This document shows, one piece after another, positions 9,621 through 20,999 of a DNA stretch of 58,424 nt. Each line of letters starts with the position of its first letter. The first letter of the stretch is position 1. The DNA lies in the NCBI GenBank assembly GCA_030141605.1, contig JAQGDQ010001159.1:1-58424 (forward strand), given 5' to 3'. The translations under genes and the position numbers were made by a program. The notes beneath the pieces were generated by a model. The model had not been told where the DNA came from, did not search any database, and saw only the letters and a list, made by a program, of their open reading frames with translations. This stretch comes from Tubiluchus corallicola. Taxonomy: Eukaryota > Priapulida > Priapulimorpha > Priapulimorphida > Tubiluchidae.

Positions 9621-10598
9621 CTATAAAATTGTCTCTTGAAGTCCCTGTATTTGACGTGAGAAAACCGAAAGTGCATTTCGAGATGCTGTCCTTTCATTAT
9701 TTTGCATAGCTGTACGCAAATTACTTGCACTCGTGCACCGACTACGACCATCAGAGTCCGAGTCAGAGGTAAAATCTATGTCAAGCAGCACAGAAGGACT
9801 TTTAGAACTAGAAGACTTTGACGAAGATGTGTAATCGTTGACTTGATCTGGCCAGCAGAATAACGAATCTGATTGAGCATTGCTACAAGTTCGCTGAAGT
9901 CCCGAACATTCGCCGCCTGACGGGCCAGCAGCAGCAAAACCTGGCGAAAGACTAGGAGAATATCTTGAAGACCCGTAATTCACCCACTGTTGCACGTGAC
10001 CACTGTCCTGCCCGTGTTGCATGTCCTTACAGTGGAATTCGGGCTCCACGTCGAAACAAATGTCCTCGAGTTTTGGAAACGTTAACGGCGACCGTAGAGG
10101 TCGCTCAAAATTGATATTGTCTTTGTCCGCTAGAGGGGGCTTGACGTATCCCATTCTGTCACGATAATCAGAAAAGCCTTCTACTTTAGAATGAAGTGAA
10201 TACGACCGCTGTCTCTGTGGTCTTGATGCGGCAGTTCTTCGTCCTGCACTAACGTCTAAGCTTTTTGCTCTCAGCTTCAACGCCCTCTCTTTTCTCTTCT
10301 GCTCTCTTAACTTCAAGCGCTTTTTCACCTTCGTGTGATGTTTGTAAATTAAGAACACCACAAAGAAGAGAATACAGCTACCCAGAGACACTGCAATGTT
10401 GACGCCAAGCAAAGGGTTATAGTTGCTGTAATAGTTATCGGCAGTCACTATTCCCTCACCGTGTTCACCGAAAGTGTAACCTTGTTTGAAGTAAAAATTG
10501 GCTTCCTCATCGTCTTCGTTACACGGGATGGGTATGCATTTGGGTTGGGAACCTTCTGTGTGCACTAATCCGAGTTCACTGGGCAGTGACAATTCCAT
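9621..10598 (-). CDS. Single-pass membrane protein (C-terminal coding exon), family not recognised
   Basis: This is the only region with the composition of an ordinary protein. From the ATG at 10598 it encodes 325 residues. Residues about 20-60 are acidic and contain KCIPIPCNEDDEE. Residues about 63-85 (NPLLGVNIAVSLGSCILFFV and following VFLIY) form one transmembrane segment. A strongly basic stretch follows (KVKKRLKLREQKRKERALKL), which by the positive-inside rule puts the C-terminus in the cytoplasm. The tail of about 215 residues is polar, with Ser-rich clusters (SSSKSSSSKSPS, then an SDSDSD patch) and possible phosphorylation sites. No signal peptide precedes the membrane segment. The frame stays open upstream to about 10661, and an AG at 10641-10642 (AAACCAG) could be a 3' splice site, so this is probably the last exon of a longer type I protein whose extracellular exons lie at higher coordinates or outside the window. 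It stops at TAG (9621-9623). No clear polyadenylation signal was seen downstream. Confidence 0.7.
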   Translation of the reverse strand: MELSLPSELGLVHTEGSQPKCIPIPCNEDDEEANFYFKQGYTFGEHGEGIVTADNYYSNYNPLLGVNIAVSLGSCILFFVVFLIYKHHTKVKKRLKLREQKRKERALKLRAKSLDVSAGRRTAASRPQRQRSYSLHSKVEGFSDYRDRMGYVKPPLADKDNINFERPLRSPLTFPKLEDICFDVEPEFHCKDMQHGQDSGHVQQWVNYGSSRYSPSLSPGFAAAGPSGGECSGLQRTCSNAQSDSLFCWPDQVNDYTSSSKSSSSKSPSVLLDIDFTSDSDSDGRSRCTSASNLRTAMQNNERTASRNALSVFSRQIQGLQETIL

Positions 10599-10779
10599 AG
10601 TTGTCCTGGCTAACAAGAGCCATCTTGTGCCTTTGTAACTCTGGTTTGCAGGGTCCAGAATTCAACTCTAATCATCTCTCAGTTTACCTGAAAAGTGCAC
10701 AAAATAACTTATAGTTTTGCATAGCATGGTACAGAATATTCACTCTTGCTGTATTTAAATTTACTACACACAGGCTTGG

Positions 10780-11006
10780 GTGGTAACAATGATCATGGTG
10801 ATGACAATGACAATGATGATGATGACGACGACGACGACGATGATGATGGTGGTGGTGGTGGTGGTGATGATGATGATGATGATGACGATGACGACGACGA
10901 CGACGACGACGACAACGACGATGATAATGATGATGATGGTGGTGATGGTGATGGTGATAGTGATGATGATGATGATGATGACGATGATGATGACGACGAC
11001 GAATAA
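10780..11006. repeat. GAT/GAC/GGT triplet microsatellite
   Basis: About 225 bp of imperfect GAT, GAC and GGT triplets just upstream of the minus-strand coding exon. Frames through it give poly-Asp, poly-Met or His-rich runs and are not genes. Confidence 0.95.
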
Positions 11007-11505
11007 GGCCGCAAAAATAACAAAGCCGGCTTGTGCAGTAGTTCCTTTCACATTTTCTTCTAATTTGACTAAAAGAATTGTCCAAGGTTCTAGTGCATCT
11101 GCGAATTTGTGTTTTTTTCATAAATATATAGAAAATTTAAAGTGTATAGTGAGTTCTGAGTACATATATATATATATATATATACAGCTGAAAACTCAAA
11201 AAACTTTTTTCCAGTGCAAAGCCATTGGTGAAATGAGCACACGAAAGCTAAGTGTATTTAAACTTTTCAACCTGCTCGACTCACAGTTGACTTTTTAGTA
11301 TTAAACACACACTGTACGTTCTTTCATTGAATAGATGCAGTCTTGTTCTACAAACAATGATTCACCCTGTAAATATCGAATTTTACGTATCGATTTCCAC
11401 CTTTCATTACATTCATGTAACTGATGACAGAATGTAGAATAGTGACTGTAAAGGCTAGGCTAGTTATACGACATGCAAATAAATTACAACAATCAGCTAT
11501 GAGTA
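11007..11505. other. Unassigned AT-rich DNA with short AT tract
   Basis: Contains a TATATATATATATATATA tract at about 11164-11184. No gene supported. Confidence 0.5.
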
Positions 11506-12245
11506 TTGATCATTCAATTCATTCGTTCATTTATTCATTCATCCGTTCATTTATTCATTCATTCATCCATTCATTCATCCATTCATACATTCATTCATTC
11601 GTGCATTCATTCATTCATTCATTCGTGCATTCATTCATTCATTCATTCATTCGTTCATTTATTCATTCATCCGTTCATTTATTCATTCATTCATTCATTC
11701 ATCCGTTCATTTATTCATTCATTCATTCATCCATTCATACATTCATTCGTTCGTTCATTCATTCATTCATTCATTCATTCATTCATTCATTCATTCATTC
11801 ATTCATTCATTCATTCATTCATTCATTCATTCATTCATTCATTCATTCATTCACTCACTCATTCATTCATTCATTCATTCATTCATTCATTCGTTCATTC
11901 ATTCATTCGTTCATTTATTCATTCATCCGTTCATTTATTCATTCATTCATTCATTCATCCGTTCATTTATTCATTCATTCATTCATTCATTCATCCATTC
12001 ATACATTCATTCGTTCGTTCATTCATTCATTCATTCATTCATTCATTCATTCATTCACTCATTCATTCATTCATTCATTCATTCATTCATTCATTCATTC
12101 ATTCAGTCATTCATTCATTCATTCATTCATTCATTCACTCATTCGTTCATTCATTCATTCATTCCTAGAATCATTCATTCATTTAATCATTAACCGTTTG
12201 TTCGTTCGTTTGCTCGCTCATTCAGCCATCCACTCATTCAGTAAA
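11506..12245. repeat. ATTC tetranucleotide microsatellite, about 740 bp
   Basis: Long ATTC array with scattered variants (ATCC, GTTC, ACTC, TTTATTC). Higher-order blocks such as CATCCGTTCATTTATTCATT recur, showing amplification of longer segments. The frames encode alternating His-Ser-Phe-Ile and are artefacts of the repeat. Confidence 0.97.
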
Positions 12246-12353
12246 TATATTTTATATTCAATCCATATAAATATATTCAGTTTTTATAGTAGTTATATTT
12301 TTATCTTTATAATATGATGTCTACGGGCTAAAATAAAGAATAAAGTAGTGAAA

Positions 12354-12520
<167 letters not shown>

Positions 12521-12539
12521 TGAATCCATTATATATTCA

Positions 12540-13104
12540 GGAATTAAACTATTCTTGGAAAACTTGAACGAGTAAGTGATGCTAAACTATTTCTAGAAAC
12601 TTCAATCTCTATTAACTGAATGAAAGACGCAGTTAACGCAAAGCTTTCTAATTTCCAGTTCCGATAATGAATACAACAAACAAGCAGGTACGACGACAAT
12701 GATGATGACAACAATAACAAGTTTGCACTTCTCGATAACACCTCATTCAGAGAGATACAGCACTTTTCATTGAAATGCCACAGCAGCTGCTCTTTCACAA
12801 AAACTGAATTATAAAGACAAAGGTTTCTGCTCTTTCATTCTCAGGGGGCTATCAATAATTGTGATAGATCGTGAAGTTTGCAGATGTTGCAGTCATATAG
12901 AGAAATTGAGTAAACAAGATTTTTAAAACACAAACCTAACACACCCCACCACCTCTCTCTGGTCTTCATATTTAACAGAGTGGTATTCTATAGCACTGAC
13001 GACAAATACGAATCTTTTCTTTTCTATGAATTTTTTCCTAGGACTGGTTCAGTACTGAGTGGGATATCCTTTGCAAGGTACATTTAAAATAGTTTGTTAC
13101 CATA
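12540..13104. other. Unassigned unique DNA
   Basis: No repeat or coding evidence. The minus-strand frame 12544-12798 lacks recognisable features. Confidence 0.45.
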
Positions 13105-13118
13105 CCAGTAGATGGCAG
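13105..13118 (+). promoter_or_regulatory. CTCF-like motif
   Basis: CCAGTAGATGGCAG matches every position of CCASYAGRKGGCRS, in unique DNA just before the 43-bp array. Binding is inferred only. Confidence 0.4.
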
Positions 13119-13249
13119 TAGTTATAGGATCCAGTTAAATCGGTGCAGTTATTGTTCAAACTATATCTTGTAACGAGCTTAGAATAGAACAGTACTCGGG
13201 AAAAGTATTTAGGAAAAGTCCAAAAAAGGTCCCAAACACACAGAAACTT

Positions 13250-14035
13250 TAGTCGCACTGAAGCTCAGGGCTCCTTTCTTTTAAAGACTCTTTAGTGGCA
13301 CTAAGATTTAAGACTTTGTTCCTTTGAAAACCCTTTAGTTGCACAGACTTCGGACTTCTTTTCTTTAAAGACCCTTTAGTAGCATTAAGATTTAGGGCTC
13401 TTTTCTTTGAAGACCCTTTAGTAGCACTAAGATTTAGGACTTCTTTTCATTAAAAACCCTTTAGTAGCACTAAGATTTGGGACTTATTTCCTTTAAAGAG
13501 CCTTTAGTAGCACTAAGATTTAGGACTTCTTTCCTTTGAAAACCCTTTAGTAGTACTAAGATTTAGGACTTCTTTCCTTTGAAGACCCTTTAGTAGTACT
13601 AATATTTAGAACTTCTTTCCTTTGAAGACCCTTTAGTAGTACTAAGATTTAGGACTTCTTAGCTTTAAAGACCCTTTAGTAGTACTAAGATTTAGTACTT
13701 CTCTCATTTGAAGATGCTTTAGTAGCATTAAGATTTAGGACTTCTTTCCTTTAAAGACCCTTTATTAGTACTAAGATTTAGGACTTCTTTCATTTGAAGA
13801 CCCTTTAGTAGCACTAAGATTTTGGACTTCTTTCCTTTAAAACCCTTTAGCAGCACTAAGATTTAGGACTTCTTTCCTTTGAATACCCTTTAGTAGTACT
13901 AATATTTAGAACTTCTTTCCTTTGAAGACCCTTTAGTAGCACTAAGATTTATGACTTCTTTTCTTTGAAGACCGTTTAGTAGTACTAAGATTTGGGACCT
14001 CTTTCTTTTGAGAAAACCTTTATAGATGCTTCCAA
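13250..14035 (+). repeat. 43-bp minisatellite, about 18 copies
   Basis: Spacing between successive CCCTTTAGTAG motifs is 43 bp (13414, 13457, 13500, 13543 and so on). The unit contains TAGCACTAAGATTTAGGACT and TTCTTTCCTTTGAAGACCC. Copies differ by several bases, most at the GTAGCACT/GTAGTACT position. Confidence 0.95.
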
Positions 14036-14429
14036 GGCTTCTTAGCACTTTAGAAACAAAAAATGCGATTCGAAACGAAAAACTACAATATCAATAAATT
14101 AGCTGTTCAATAATACAGCAAAACTCGAGCATTTATCGACATACTTCATGCAAGTTCTACGGTATGACACAATTACTACAAACTACAATGCGCTTACAGC
14201 TGGTAATCGCAAAACATTACAGATTCTTAAATTATATAACTCTGTGCCATTATGAAAATACCTGCCTGAATCATTTTAATAATTTAAATAACCCTGAAAA
14301 TTATACGGCCGTAGTACAAATTAAGATTATGCTTTATAGACGGGTTTTAGTGCACATTTCATTTCTATATCTTTCTAAGTTTAAGTTATGACGGCAAAAT
14401 AAATGAGTGACTTTTCTTTTAATAATATG
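14036..14429. other. Unassigned AT-rich DNA
   Basis: A 75-codon plus-strand frame at 14164-14391 has no recognisable motif. I do not call it a gene. Confidence 0.45.
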
Positions 14430-14625
14430 TTTTTGGTGAGCCAGTGATGCATCTTGGGATGGGCCGTTTTACCAATTGACACGAACATTTCAAAGAATAA
14501 AATAAATATTTTTCCAGTTACGCACTAGCCTTTCAAACAGATACGCATCATTCAAAGTAATATAACTTCGTATAGAAATAGAAAGTTTTTTGGGACATAC
14601 ATCAAAGATTTCATTTTCTTAAATG
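14430..14625 (+). mobile_element. Family A TTAA element, internal fragment
   Basis: Carries the GTGAGCCAGTGATGCATC, ACCAATTGACACGAACATTT and AAAGTTTTTTGGGACATA blocks of family A. Both termini are missing. Confidence 0.6.
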
Positions 14626-14654
14626 AGTGGAACAGTCATTATATAACTTTACTT

Positions 14655-14738
14655 ATTTTAAGTGGAATGTGGTGGATTATAAGTGGACTGGGGTGAATTT
14701 TAAGTGGATTGAGGTGGATTTTAAGTGGAACAGCCTTT
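14655..14738 (+). repeat. Short tandem repeat, about 26-bp unit
   Basis: Four imperfect copies of TTTTAAGTGGA-T-G-GGTGGA, directly after the family A fragment. Confidence 0.7.
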
Positions 14739-14739
14739 A

Positions 14740-15035
14740 TTTCAGGCCTTTATGTATACATGGGAAAAAGTTACCACGATGACAAAGACGGAAGATGTCT
14801 GCAGGTGAGGGGAGACAACAGCAAGATAGGTTACAACAGCAAGATAGGTTTCAACTCACAAAATATGCATTGACAAACTGAACGACAGATAAAATACGCA
14901 TAAATGAAATTGTCGCGGAATTTCGTAAGTGCAAAACAGTCGTGATTTCAAACACTTGTTGAAGCCACATTCATAGGTAGTTTTGACCTTGTAAAGGTAA
15001 CTTGGCATACGTGATCTTAAACTTGTATTTAACTT
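14740..15035. other. Unassigned DNA with small duplication
   Basis: CAACAGCAAGATAGGTT is tandemly duplicated at about 14815-14855. Nothing else seen. Confidence 0.5.
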
Positions 15036-15370
15036 ATTTTAGATATAATGAATATCGAATATTACAAAAACCTTCTGTCAAACTAACTCGTTGGTAATGT
15101 GTAGATGCCTTGTCGTAGAGAACATTCACATTACCCTCGTTTTGACGGCTTAATTATAAATTATTATCTTAATTAGTTTATATAGATAATTGCAGTGTTT
15201 AAAATTGTTTGTTTATTTTCGTTGTTGTTTTGTTTATGTAAATAAGTGAAATATATGTATATATATATGTTAGCATTACAATTAATCGTCTCTTTTTTGG
15301 CATTTATTAAACACAAGTAAGTACGGTGGTCTACATATAAATACGTATCTCTTTTTTCAAACTTTTTCGG
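15036..15370 (+). repeat. Family F dispersed repeat, copy 1
   Basis: AACTCGTTGGTAATGTGTAG, the following GACGGCTTA block and the ATATATGTATATATATATG to CTCTTTT end align with 35110-35420. No coding capacity. Type not assigned. Confidence 0.55.
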
Positions 15371-15919
15371 TTTTGCTTACCAAAGAAAGGGCCCTCGGAC
15401 ATTTAGGAACCTCGGATATTCAGGGCTCCTTCCCTTTTAAAGCATCAAAATTTTGTTCAAATTTCCGCCATTTCTTTGCAGCAATATACATCTGTAAAGT
15501 GCATACATGGAAATATATAAATTTCAACGCGAAGATAGTTCATTTGTAAAATGTGTGCATTAGAGAGATTTATTAGAGAGCAATATCACAAACTCGTGTG
15601 ATAAATAATGTATGAGCGAGGCTTTAAGTTTCGCGTCAGCAACATTAACTTTGTTGGCAAAAATCTCGAGTGTAAATAAAATAGACTTTTATTTTCCATT
15701 TGTGCCAGTCTTAGAACCCGTTTGTTTTATTGTAGACACTTATGCTAAATCATCTCGATCTTTGGTAGAGGAAGAGAGCGTCAAGGAAGCTGCGGATTGA
15801 ATAAATCTGCATGCACCAGTATGTGAAATGCAACGTGGACTGGAAGAGATATGTACAGAGCTGATCGCCCTCTACTGTGCAACAAAGAAATAAAGATTTT
15901 TTTTTACGCGCAGTAATAA
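15371..15919. other. Unassigned DNA with a 62-codon frame
   Basis: The plus-strand frame at 15612-15800 starts with ATG and is not low-complexity, but has no recognisable family or splice context. A CTCF-like phrase lies on the minus strand at 15864-15877 (ACAGTAGAGGGCGA, 12 of 14). Confidence 0.4.
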
Positions 15920-16465
15920 TTAAAGGAAGACAGGATGATTTTCCATGCACTACTCCATTTTCAAATCCAACAAAAATACACATTTTAACACAATTAATAC
16001 TGCAAAACGTTTCTGATAATTAAATAATAGATTAAAACTTAATTAAAGGCGGGCGAGCCCAGCTAGTGATGACATCACAAACTAATATAATTTTTAACAG
16101 CAAAATTATTCTACGAGCACGTTGCACGTGTTTGTGAAAGCGAAAATTGAAGTACAGTGCTACTGTAAGATATTCAGTGTTTTGTATTAAAGCTCCAAAA
16201 GTTTTAAGATAAAAATTAAAATTTCAAATTTACCGCCGTGTTCACGCACGAGCTGTCGAACGTGTGTAGTTCGTCACAAACTAAAACACATCTGCACTGA
16301 GAGGTACGGCGCCTGTTTTTTGTGCAATGCGTTTCCGAAACGCACTCGCTAGTGGCCTTCTAATTAGCGAATGGCAACATACATGTAACAGTAAAGAACT
16401 TGTCGCGCGAACGTGAAATTGTGCTTGTGTGGTAATAATTCTTTCATGTAAGTCATTTTTGGAAT
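15920..16465 (-). mobile_element. Family B TTAA element, copy 1
   Basis: TTAAAGGAAGACAGGATGAT is one terminus. The interior blocks GGCGGGCGAGCCCA, GATGACATCACAAACTAA, GAGAGGTACGGCGCCTG and TTCTTTCATGTAAGTCATTT are shared with ten or more other copies. It runs directly into a family A fragment of the opposite orientation. Confidence 0.82.
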
Positions 16466-16469
16466 ATAG

Positions 16470-16798
16470 TGATTGGTGAAAACATTTTAACTAATTAATA
16501 ATTTTATTTTCTAGTTACATAAGTTTTTAAGCACGTAAGCGAAACGCTAAGTAATATAATTTTGCAAGGAAAGTTTTTCGGGACATAGTTTAACATTGCC
16601 ATTTCTTTCCCTGATTTTACGTTGTCGTATATGACGTCATGTAATGGCGGAGCCGGGACAGTATTTCGGAAGATTTAAAATGAAAAAAAATCCTTTCAAC
16701 GCGAGTGGGATATACCCATAAAATTGCTGTAAAGTACTATAATTTTTGAAGCGGTTTTTCTGAAACTTACTTAAAAAACCCTTTTCTTGTCCTTTAAT
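16470..16798 (+). mobile_element. Family A TTAA element, 3' half
   Basis: From GTGAAAACATTTTAACTAAT to CTTTTCTTGTCCTTTAA. The splice-like cassette is 20 nt here (16515-16534), with acceptor TTTTCTAG kept but GCAC|GTAAGC at the other side. Confidence 0.8.
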
Positions 16799-17620
16799 GC
16801 ACTGTGAATGCTTCAAACCATTGTTAACAATCAAATACACCACACTTTTCTAAACATGTACATTTGCATACGCGTTTTTTGTTACAAGCTTCAGTAAAAA
16901 GGTCTTTTCCTGCTGTAAAACATATTAACAATTACCCACGACCCAAACTGAAAGGTGAAAAGCTCAACCATTTGGCATTAATGCATGTAGAATCGTTCCT
17001 GCTCCGGAAATTAAATTCTAACAATGTTCTGGATCAGTTTGTTGAAAGACTAACGATAAAAAATGTTTAAGAAGCTGCATTATGTAGGCCCATATGTCTT
17101 TAAAGGAAAAGCGGATGATTATGTAAACACGAGTTCAGAATAAAGAATGCTCTAAAATATTAAAATAGCTTTTTTTAAATCAAAGCTTAGATTAAATAAT
17201 AATTACTTTGGATACTTAAATATCGTTAAACTTTCAAAGCTACGCGCGGCTCAGTGAATCTATTAAGATTGGCAGCGGCGCCTTTTTGTCACATTGGCCG
17301 ATAAATAAAAGGCGGTGATAAGCATGATGAAGAACTGCAGTGTTAGTTTGTGTAATGTACAGCCCATTTTTCGTGACATCATGCGTTTAAACAGTAACAC
17401 TTACGCAAACGTGCTTGGCGCACAAGGGAAGACGCCTGCCATTGCACAAACTGTGGTTAGTTTCTGACGTAAGCAATACTTTATTTTCTTTGTTACTCCA
17501 TTATTTACATCTTTGTAAAATATATGTGCGAAATGAAAGCGTGAAAAGAGGAAGGGGATGTCGAGGAGCCCGGAGAATCGCGAAGCCTGGGGGCCTCGCC
17601 TTGGGCAAATATGGCGACTC
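16799..17620. other. Unassigned AT-rich DNA
   Basis: Plus-strand frame 16864-17070 (68 codons) and the region up to 17600 show no known domain. Nothing further seen. Confidence 0.4.
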
Positions 17621-17623
17621 TAG

Positions 17624-17890
17624 GTGGAGGGACCACGGAACAAAGGGCAATCGGACAAAGGACGAACGAACAAAGGACCACCAGACAAAGGGCCACAAGA
17701 CAAAGGATCACCCCGGACAAAGAACCATCGGAGAAAACACCATCAGACAAGGGACCACCGGACAAAGGACCACCAATCAAAGGATCATCAGACAACGGAC
17801 CACAAGACAAAGGATCACCCCGGACAAAGAACCATCGGAGAAAAGACCATCAGACAAGGGACCACCGAACAAGGGACCACCAGCGGATGT
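17624..17890 (+). repeat. 15-bp GGACCACCGGACAAA minisatellite, array 1
   Basis: About 18 imperfect copies of a unit of roughly 15 bp (GGACAAAGGACCACC). A larger block of about 120 bp is duplicated, because ACAAAGGATCACCCCGGACA occurs twice. The 15-bp unit is a multiple of three, so all frames stay open and give Lys-Gly-Pro-Pro-Asp-type runs. Confidence 0.93.
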
Positions 17891-17929
17891 GCTGACAGCA
17901 GTTGCTTTAGTGAAATTGCAACTTTGACA

Positions 17930-18310
17930 AACTGTTAAAATTTGATTTTATAAAGCGTGAATTACAATTTTTGGCGACAATATTAATGATTGATAAATGC
18001 CTTATATTTATTTTATGTTATTTTTATTTAAAATTTATTTTAAGACTAGAAATATCAATTGTTATGTGTTATACAACAAGGTACTGTTTCCCAACTGTTT
18101 CGTAAAGTTTTAAAATTTAAAGTTATTTTTAGCATTTTTCAAAATTTTTAATTTTATTTAATCAGTAGCACCATCAAATTATCCGATGCATAAAAATAGT
18201 GTTTTGGCTACAGTAGAAAAATAAATAATGCAGAACTTTGCGTTCAACATTTGAAAATTACTAAACACAAAACACAGTGTATCTCACACGATTTTCCATT
18301 GGCATTTGCC
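17930..18310. other. AT-rich spacer between opposed minisatellites
   Basis: Very AT-rich, no features recognised. Confidence 0.6.
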
Positions 18311-18314
18311 TGGT

Positions 18315-18750
18315 GGTCCTTTGTCTGGTGGTCTTTTTAGGCGAATCTTTGCCTTTGTCTTTTTAGGTGAATTTTTGTCCAGTGGTCCTTTGTCCGGTGG
18401 TCCATTATCTTTTCAGGTGGCTCTTTGTCCTTTGGTCCTTTCTCCGCTGGCACTTTAATTTTTTAGGTTAATCTTTATCCGGTGGTCCTTTGTCTTCTAG
18501 GTGAATCTTTGTTGTTTGTCTTTTTAGGTGAATCTTTGTCCGATGGTCCTTTATCCGCTGGTACTTTATCTTTTTAGGTTAATCTTTTTCCGGTGGTCCT
18601 TTGTCTGGTGGTTGTTTGTCTTTTTAGGTGAATCTTTGTTCGGTGGTTCTTTGTCTTTATAGGTAAATCTTTGTCCGGTGGGCTTTTGTTCGGTGGACCT
18701 TTGTCTGGTGGTCTTTTGTCTTTTCAGATGACTCTCTGTCCGGTGTTAGT
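18315..18750 (-). repeat. 15-bp minisatellite, array 2 (opposite orientation)
   Basis: The same motif reversed (GGTGGTCCTTTGTC) alternates with a TTTTTAGGTGAATCTTTG spacer, giving a longer composite unit. It forms an inverted pair with the array at 17624-17890. Confidence 0.92.
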
Positions 18751-18774
18751 GACAGGAACGCGTTACTGCATCAT

Positions 18775-19131
18775 GTGATAAGTGTCCATCGAGGATGTGC
18801 ATTGAATTCCTGCAAGTTGATTTACGTTCACTTATTCAAACAATTTATGTTCGGGGATGAAATGGCCTTAAGGAAAATCTGTGAAGGTTTCGTTGATAAA
18901 CTATCACATAGCTACTTTTGTATCGTGGCCCGTAGAGCATTTGCTGCTAGCTTTATCAACAAAGAATTCATAGAATCAAGTTGCTTTGATTTATATGTCC
19001 AGCAAGAAAGTTGGACACGCGTGAAAGATGCTAAAATTCCTGCCTTCGGTTCAAGACAGTTTGAAAATTGCAGTCGCTTATTACGCTCAAATGGTTATAA
19101 TAGATTTATTGTTAGAAGTAATTATCATTGA
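18775..19131 (+). other. Unassigned open frame, 118 codons
   Basis: A frame of ordinary composition lies between two minisatellites. It begins at a GTG, not an ATG; the first internal Met is preceded by about 27 residues. It has several Cys and Phe residues but no domain, signal or membrane segment I recognise. It could be a chance frame, a decayed element or an exon. No splice site was identified with confidence. Confidence 0.2.
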
Positions 19132-19234
19132 CATGGGCTATTTTAGCTTCTTTATTGGTAATCATAATGGCGATGATGATGATAGCAGTATTGGTGATGG
19201 GTAGTGATGGGTATAGTCGTGATTATGAAGTTGG

Positions 19235-19850
19235 TAAGGTCAGTTTCAGCATGTTGGTAAGCCCAGTTTTAGTAGGTTGATAAGCCCAGTTTTAGTAAGT
19301 TTTGTAAGTTTTAGTAAGTTTTGGTAAGTTTTAGTATGTTCAACATGTTCGTCAGCCCAGTTTCAGCATGTTCGTAAACCCAGTTTCAGCATGTTCGTAA
19401 GCCAAGTCTCAGCATGTTCGTAAGCCCAGTTTCAGCATCTTGGTAAGCTCAGCTTCAACATGTTGGCAAGCCCAGTTTCCGCATGTTGGTAAGCCCAGTT
19501 TTAGTAGGTTGATAATCTCAGCTTCAACATGTTGGTAAGCCCAGTTTCAGCATGTTGGTAAGCCCAGTTTCCGCATGTTGGTAAGCTTAGTTCCAGCACG
19601 TTGGTAAGCTCAGTTTGAGTATGTTCGTAAGCTCTGTTTCAGTATGTTTGTAAGACCAGTTTCAGCATGTTGGTAAGCTCAGCTTCAACATGTTGGTAAG
19701 ACCAGTTTCAGTACGTTGATAAGCTTAGCTTCAGAATGTTGGTAAGCTCAGTTTCAACATCTTGCTAAGCTTAGTTTCAGCATGTTGGTAAGCCTAGTTT
19801 CGCTATGTTGGTAAGCCAAGTCTTAGTAAGTTTGTAAGCCTAGTAACTCG
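19235..19850 (+). repeat. 23-bp minisatellite, about 25 copies
   Basis: Unit GTAAGCCCAGTTTCAGCATGTTG-like, with exact 23-bp spacing of CAGCATGTT motifs (for example 19387, 19410, 19433). The copies vary (CAGCTTCAACATG, AGTTTTAGTAGG). Confidence 0.93.
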
Positions 19851-19854
19851 CACT

Positions 19855-20060
19855 ACACACAGACTAATTCATAATGAGCTAAAGTCTAGGTAAAACAACA
19901 GATTTTACTGAACTGATGAGGCAGGCGGCTTTGCTTTACCCACATGTCACGGGACGATTGTAGTTAAGACGCGTTGCTGTGGTACACTTAACTTTAGATC
20001 TACGACAGCCGCGCATGCGCACAATGAAACCGCGAAAAGGCATGTTTTAATACATTGCAG
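19855..20060 (-). mobile_element. Family C MITE, partial copy 2
   Basis: In reverse it carries GCGCATGCGC, GGTACACTTAAC, ACAACAGATTT and GCTTTGCTTTACCCACATG blocks corresponding to C copies at 3500 and 43651. It ends CGCGAAAAGGCAT. Confidence 0.55.
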
Positions 20061-20284
20061 GTGTCAGCAAATAGAAACGCGACTGTTGCAATTTGGTAAG
20101 AAGGCAGGATTTATTTACAAATCTTGTCTACTAAATTACTTTTCATCAATTGTTCCATCTGTAATTTTAAAGCTCTGGAGCTAAAATGTTAGCTAAATGT
20201 GTACAAAGCTGAAAAAATGAGCTACCCGAAAGTAGGTAAAAATGTGTAAAAAGTGAATGATGTGAACGTTGCAACACGTCAAAA

Positions 20285-20620
20285 TTATTACTTTAATGGA
20301 AAACCGGATCCACTCTTAAAACGATAGATGAAAACAATCTACCCTGTAAAATATTGAAAGGAAACATACTATCTTTAACGAATGACTTACGTGAAAGACT
20401 TATTGCCACACAAACATAATTTCGTGTTCACGCCACTAGTTCTTAACTGTTACATGCATTTCGTCATTCACTAGTTAGAAGGGCACTAATGTTGGCATCT
20501 ACGAAACGTGTTGCACAAAGACAGGTGCTGTACCTCTCAGTTCCGAGTTATTCAGTTGTGACGTAGTGCACACGTCCGAGAACTCATTGAAGAAATAAAT
20601 TATTACTTATAAAAAATTAG
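20285..20620 (+). mobile_element. Family B TTAA element, 5' part
   Basis: Starts TTTAATGGAAAACCGGATCC and carries ACTTACGTGAAAGACTTATTG and CAGGTGCTGTACCTCTCAG. The 3' half is absent. Confidence 0.75.
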
Positions 20621-20898
20621 TGTGTTTTTACAAAAATGAGTTCAAATTTTATGTGCAATATCATTTCATGGATTTAACTTGTTGAAGAAGTAAGTACCTT
20701 TAAAAAGTTAAGAATTAAAGGACTGTACCACTCTATAAACACAGAAAACAATGCACTCCTTGTAATGCTGCAATTAATAACAAATCAGACAGCAGCTTGA
20801 CGGCGGCCATGATTTACAACTCACTTTCTCGGCTATAAATTTCATTATTTCTCTCGGACTTGTAAAGCTTGAATCGTGGAAAAACGATTCGTTTTGTA
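20621..20898. other. Unassigned AT-rich DNA
   Basis: Nothing recognised apart from GACGGCGGCCATGATTTACA at about 20799-20818. Confidence 0.5.
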
Positions 20899-20996
20899 AA
20901 ACTGACACATATGAAATAGCCTCATATTTCATTACGAGCGAAAAACAGCTGTTCTGTAGACTATCGTTCGTTATTAAGCGCCTTAGAAGAACATCA
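20899..20996 (+). repeat. Direct repeat flanking element D, left copy
   Basis: AACTGACACATATGAAATAG through CTTAGAAGAACA is repeated with several substitutions at 21976-22072. Confidence 0.8.
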
Positions 20997-20999
20997 TAT

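Noticed and set aside
11424-12317. Long plus-strand frames of His-Ser-Phe-Ile repeats
   Set aside because: They are the translation of the ATTC microsatellite; a 4-bp unit read in three frames gives a 4-residue cycle. No gene signal.
13250-14035. CRISPR-like array
   Set aside because: Repeats abut without unique spacers, and the genome is eukaryotic. It is a minisatellite.
17415-17938. Lys-Gly-Pro-Asp repeat protein
   Set aside because: Product of the 15-bp minisatellite; equally open in all forward frames, with the same motif elsewhere inside a MITE.
18775-19131. A host gene between minisatellites
   Set aside because: Not accepted as a gene: no ATG at the start, no domain and no splice signals. 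Kept only as an unassigned frame.
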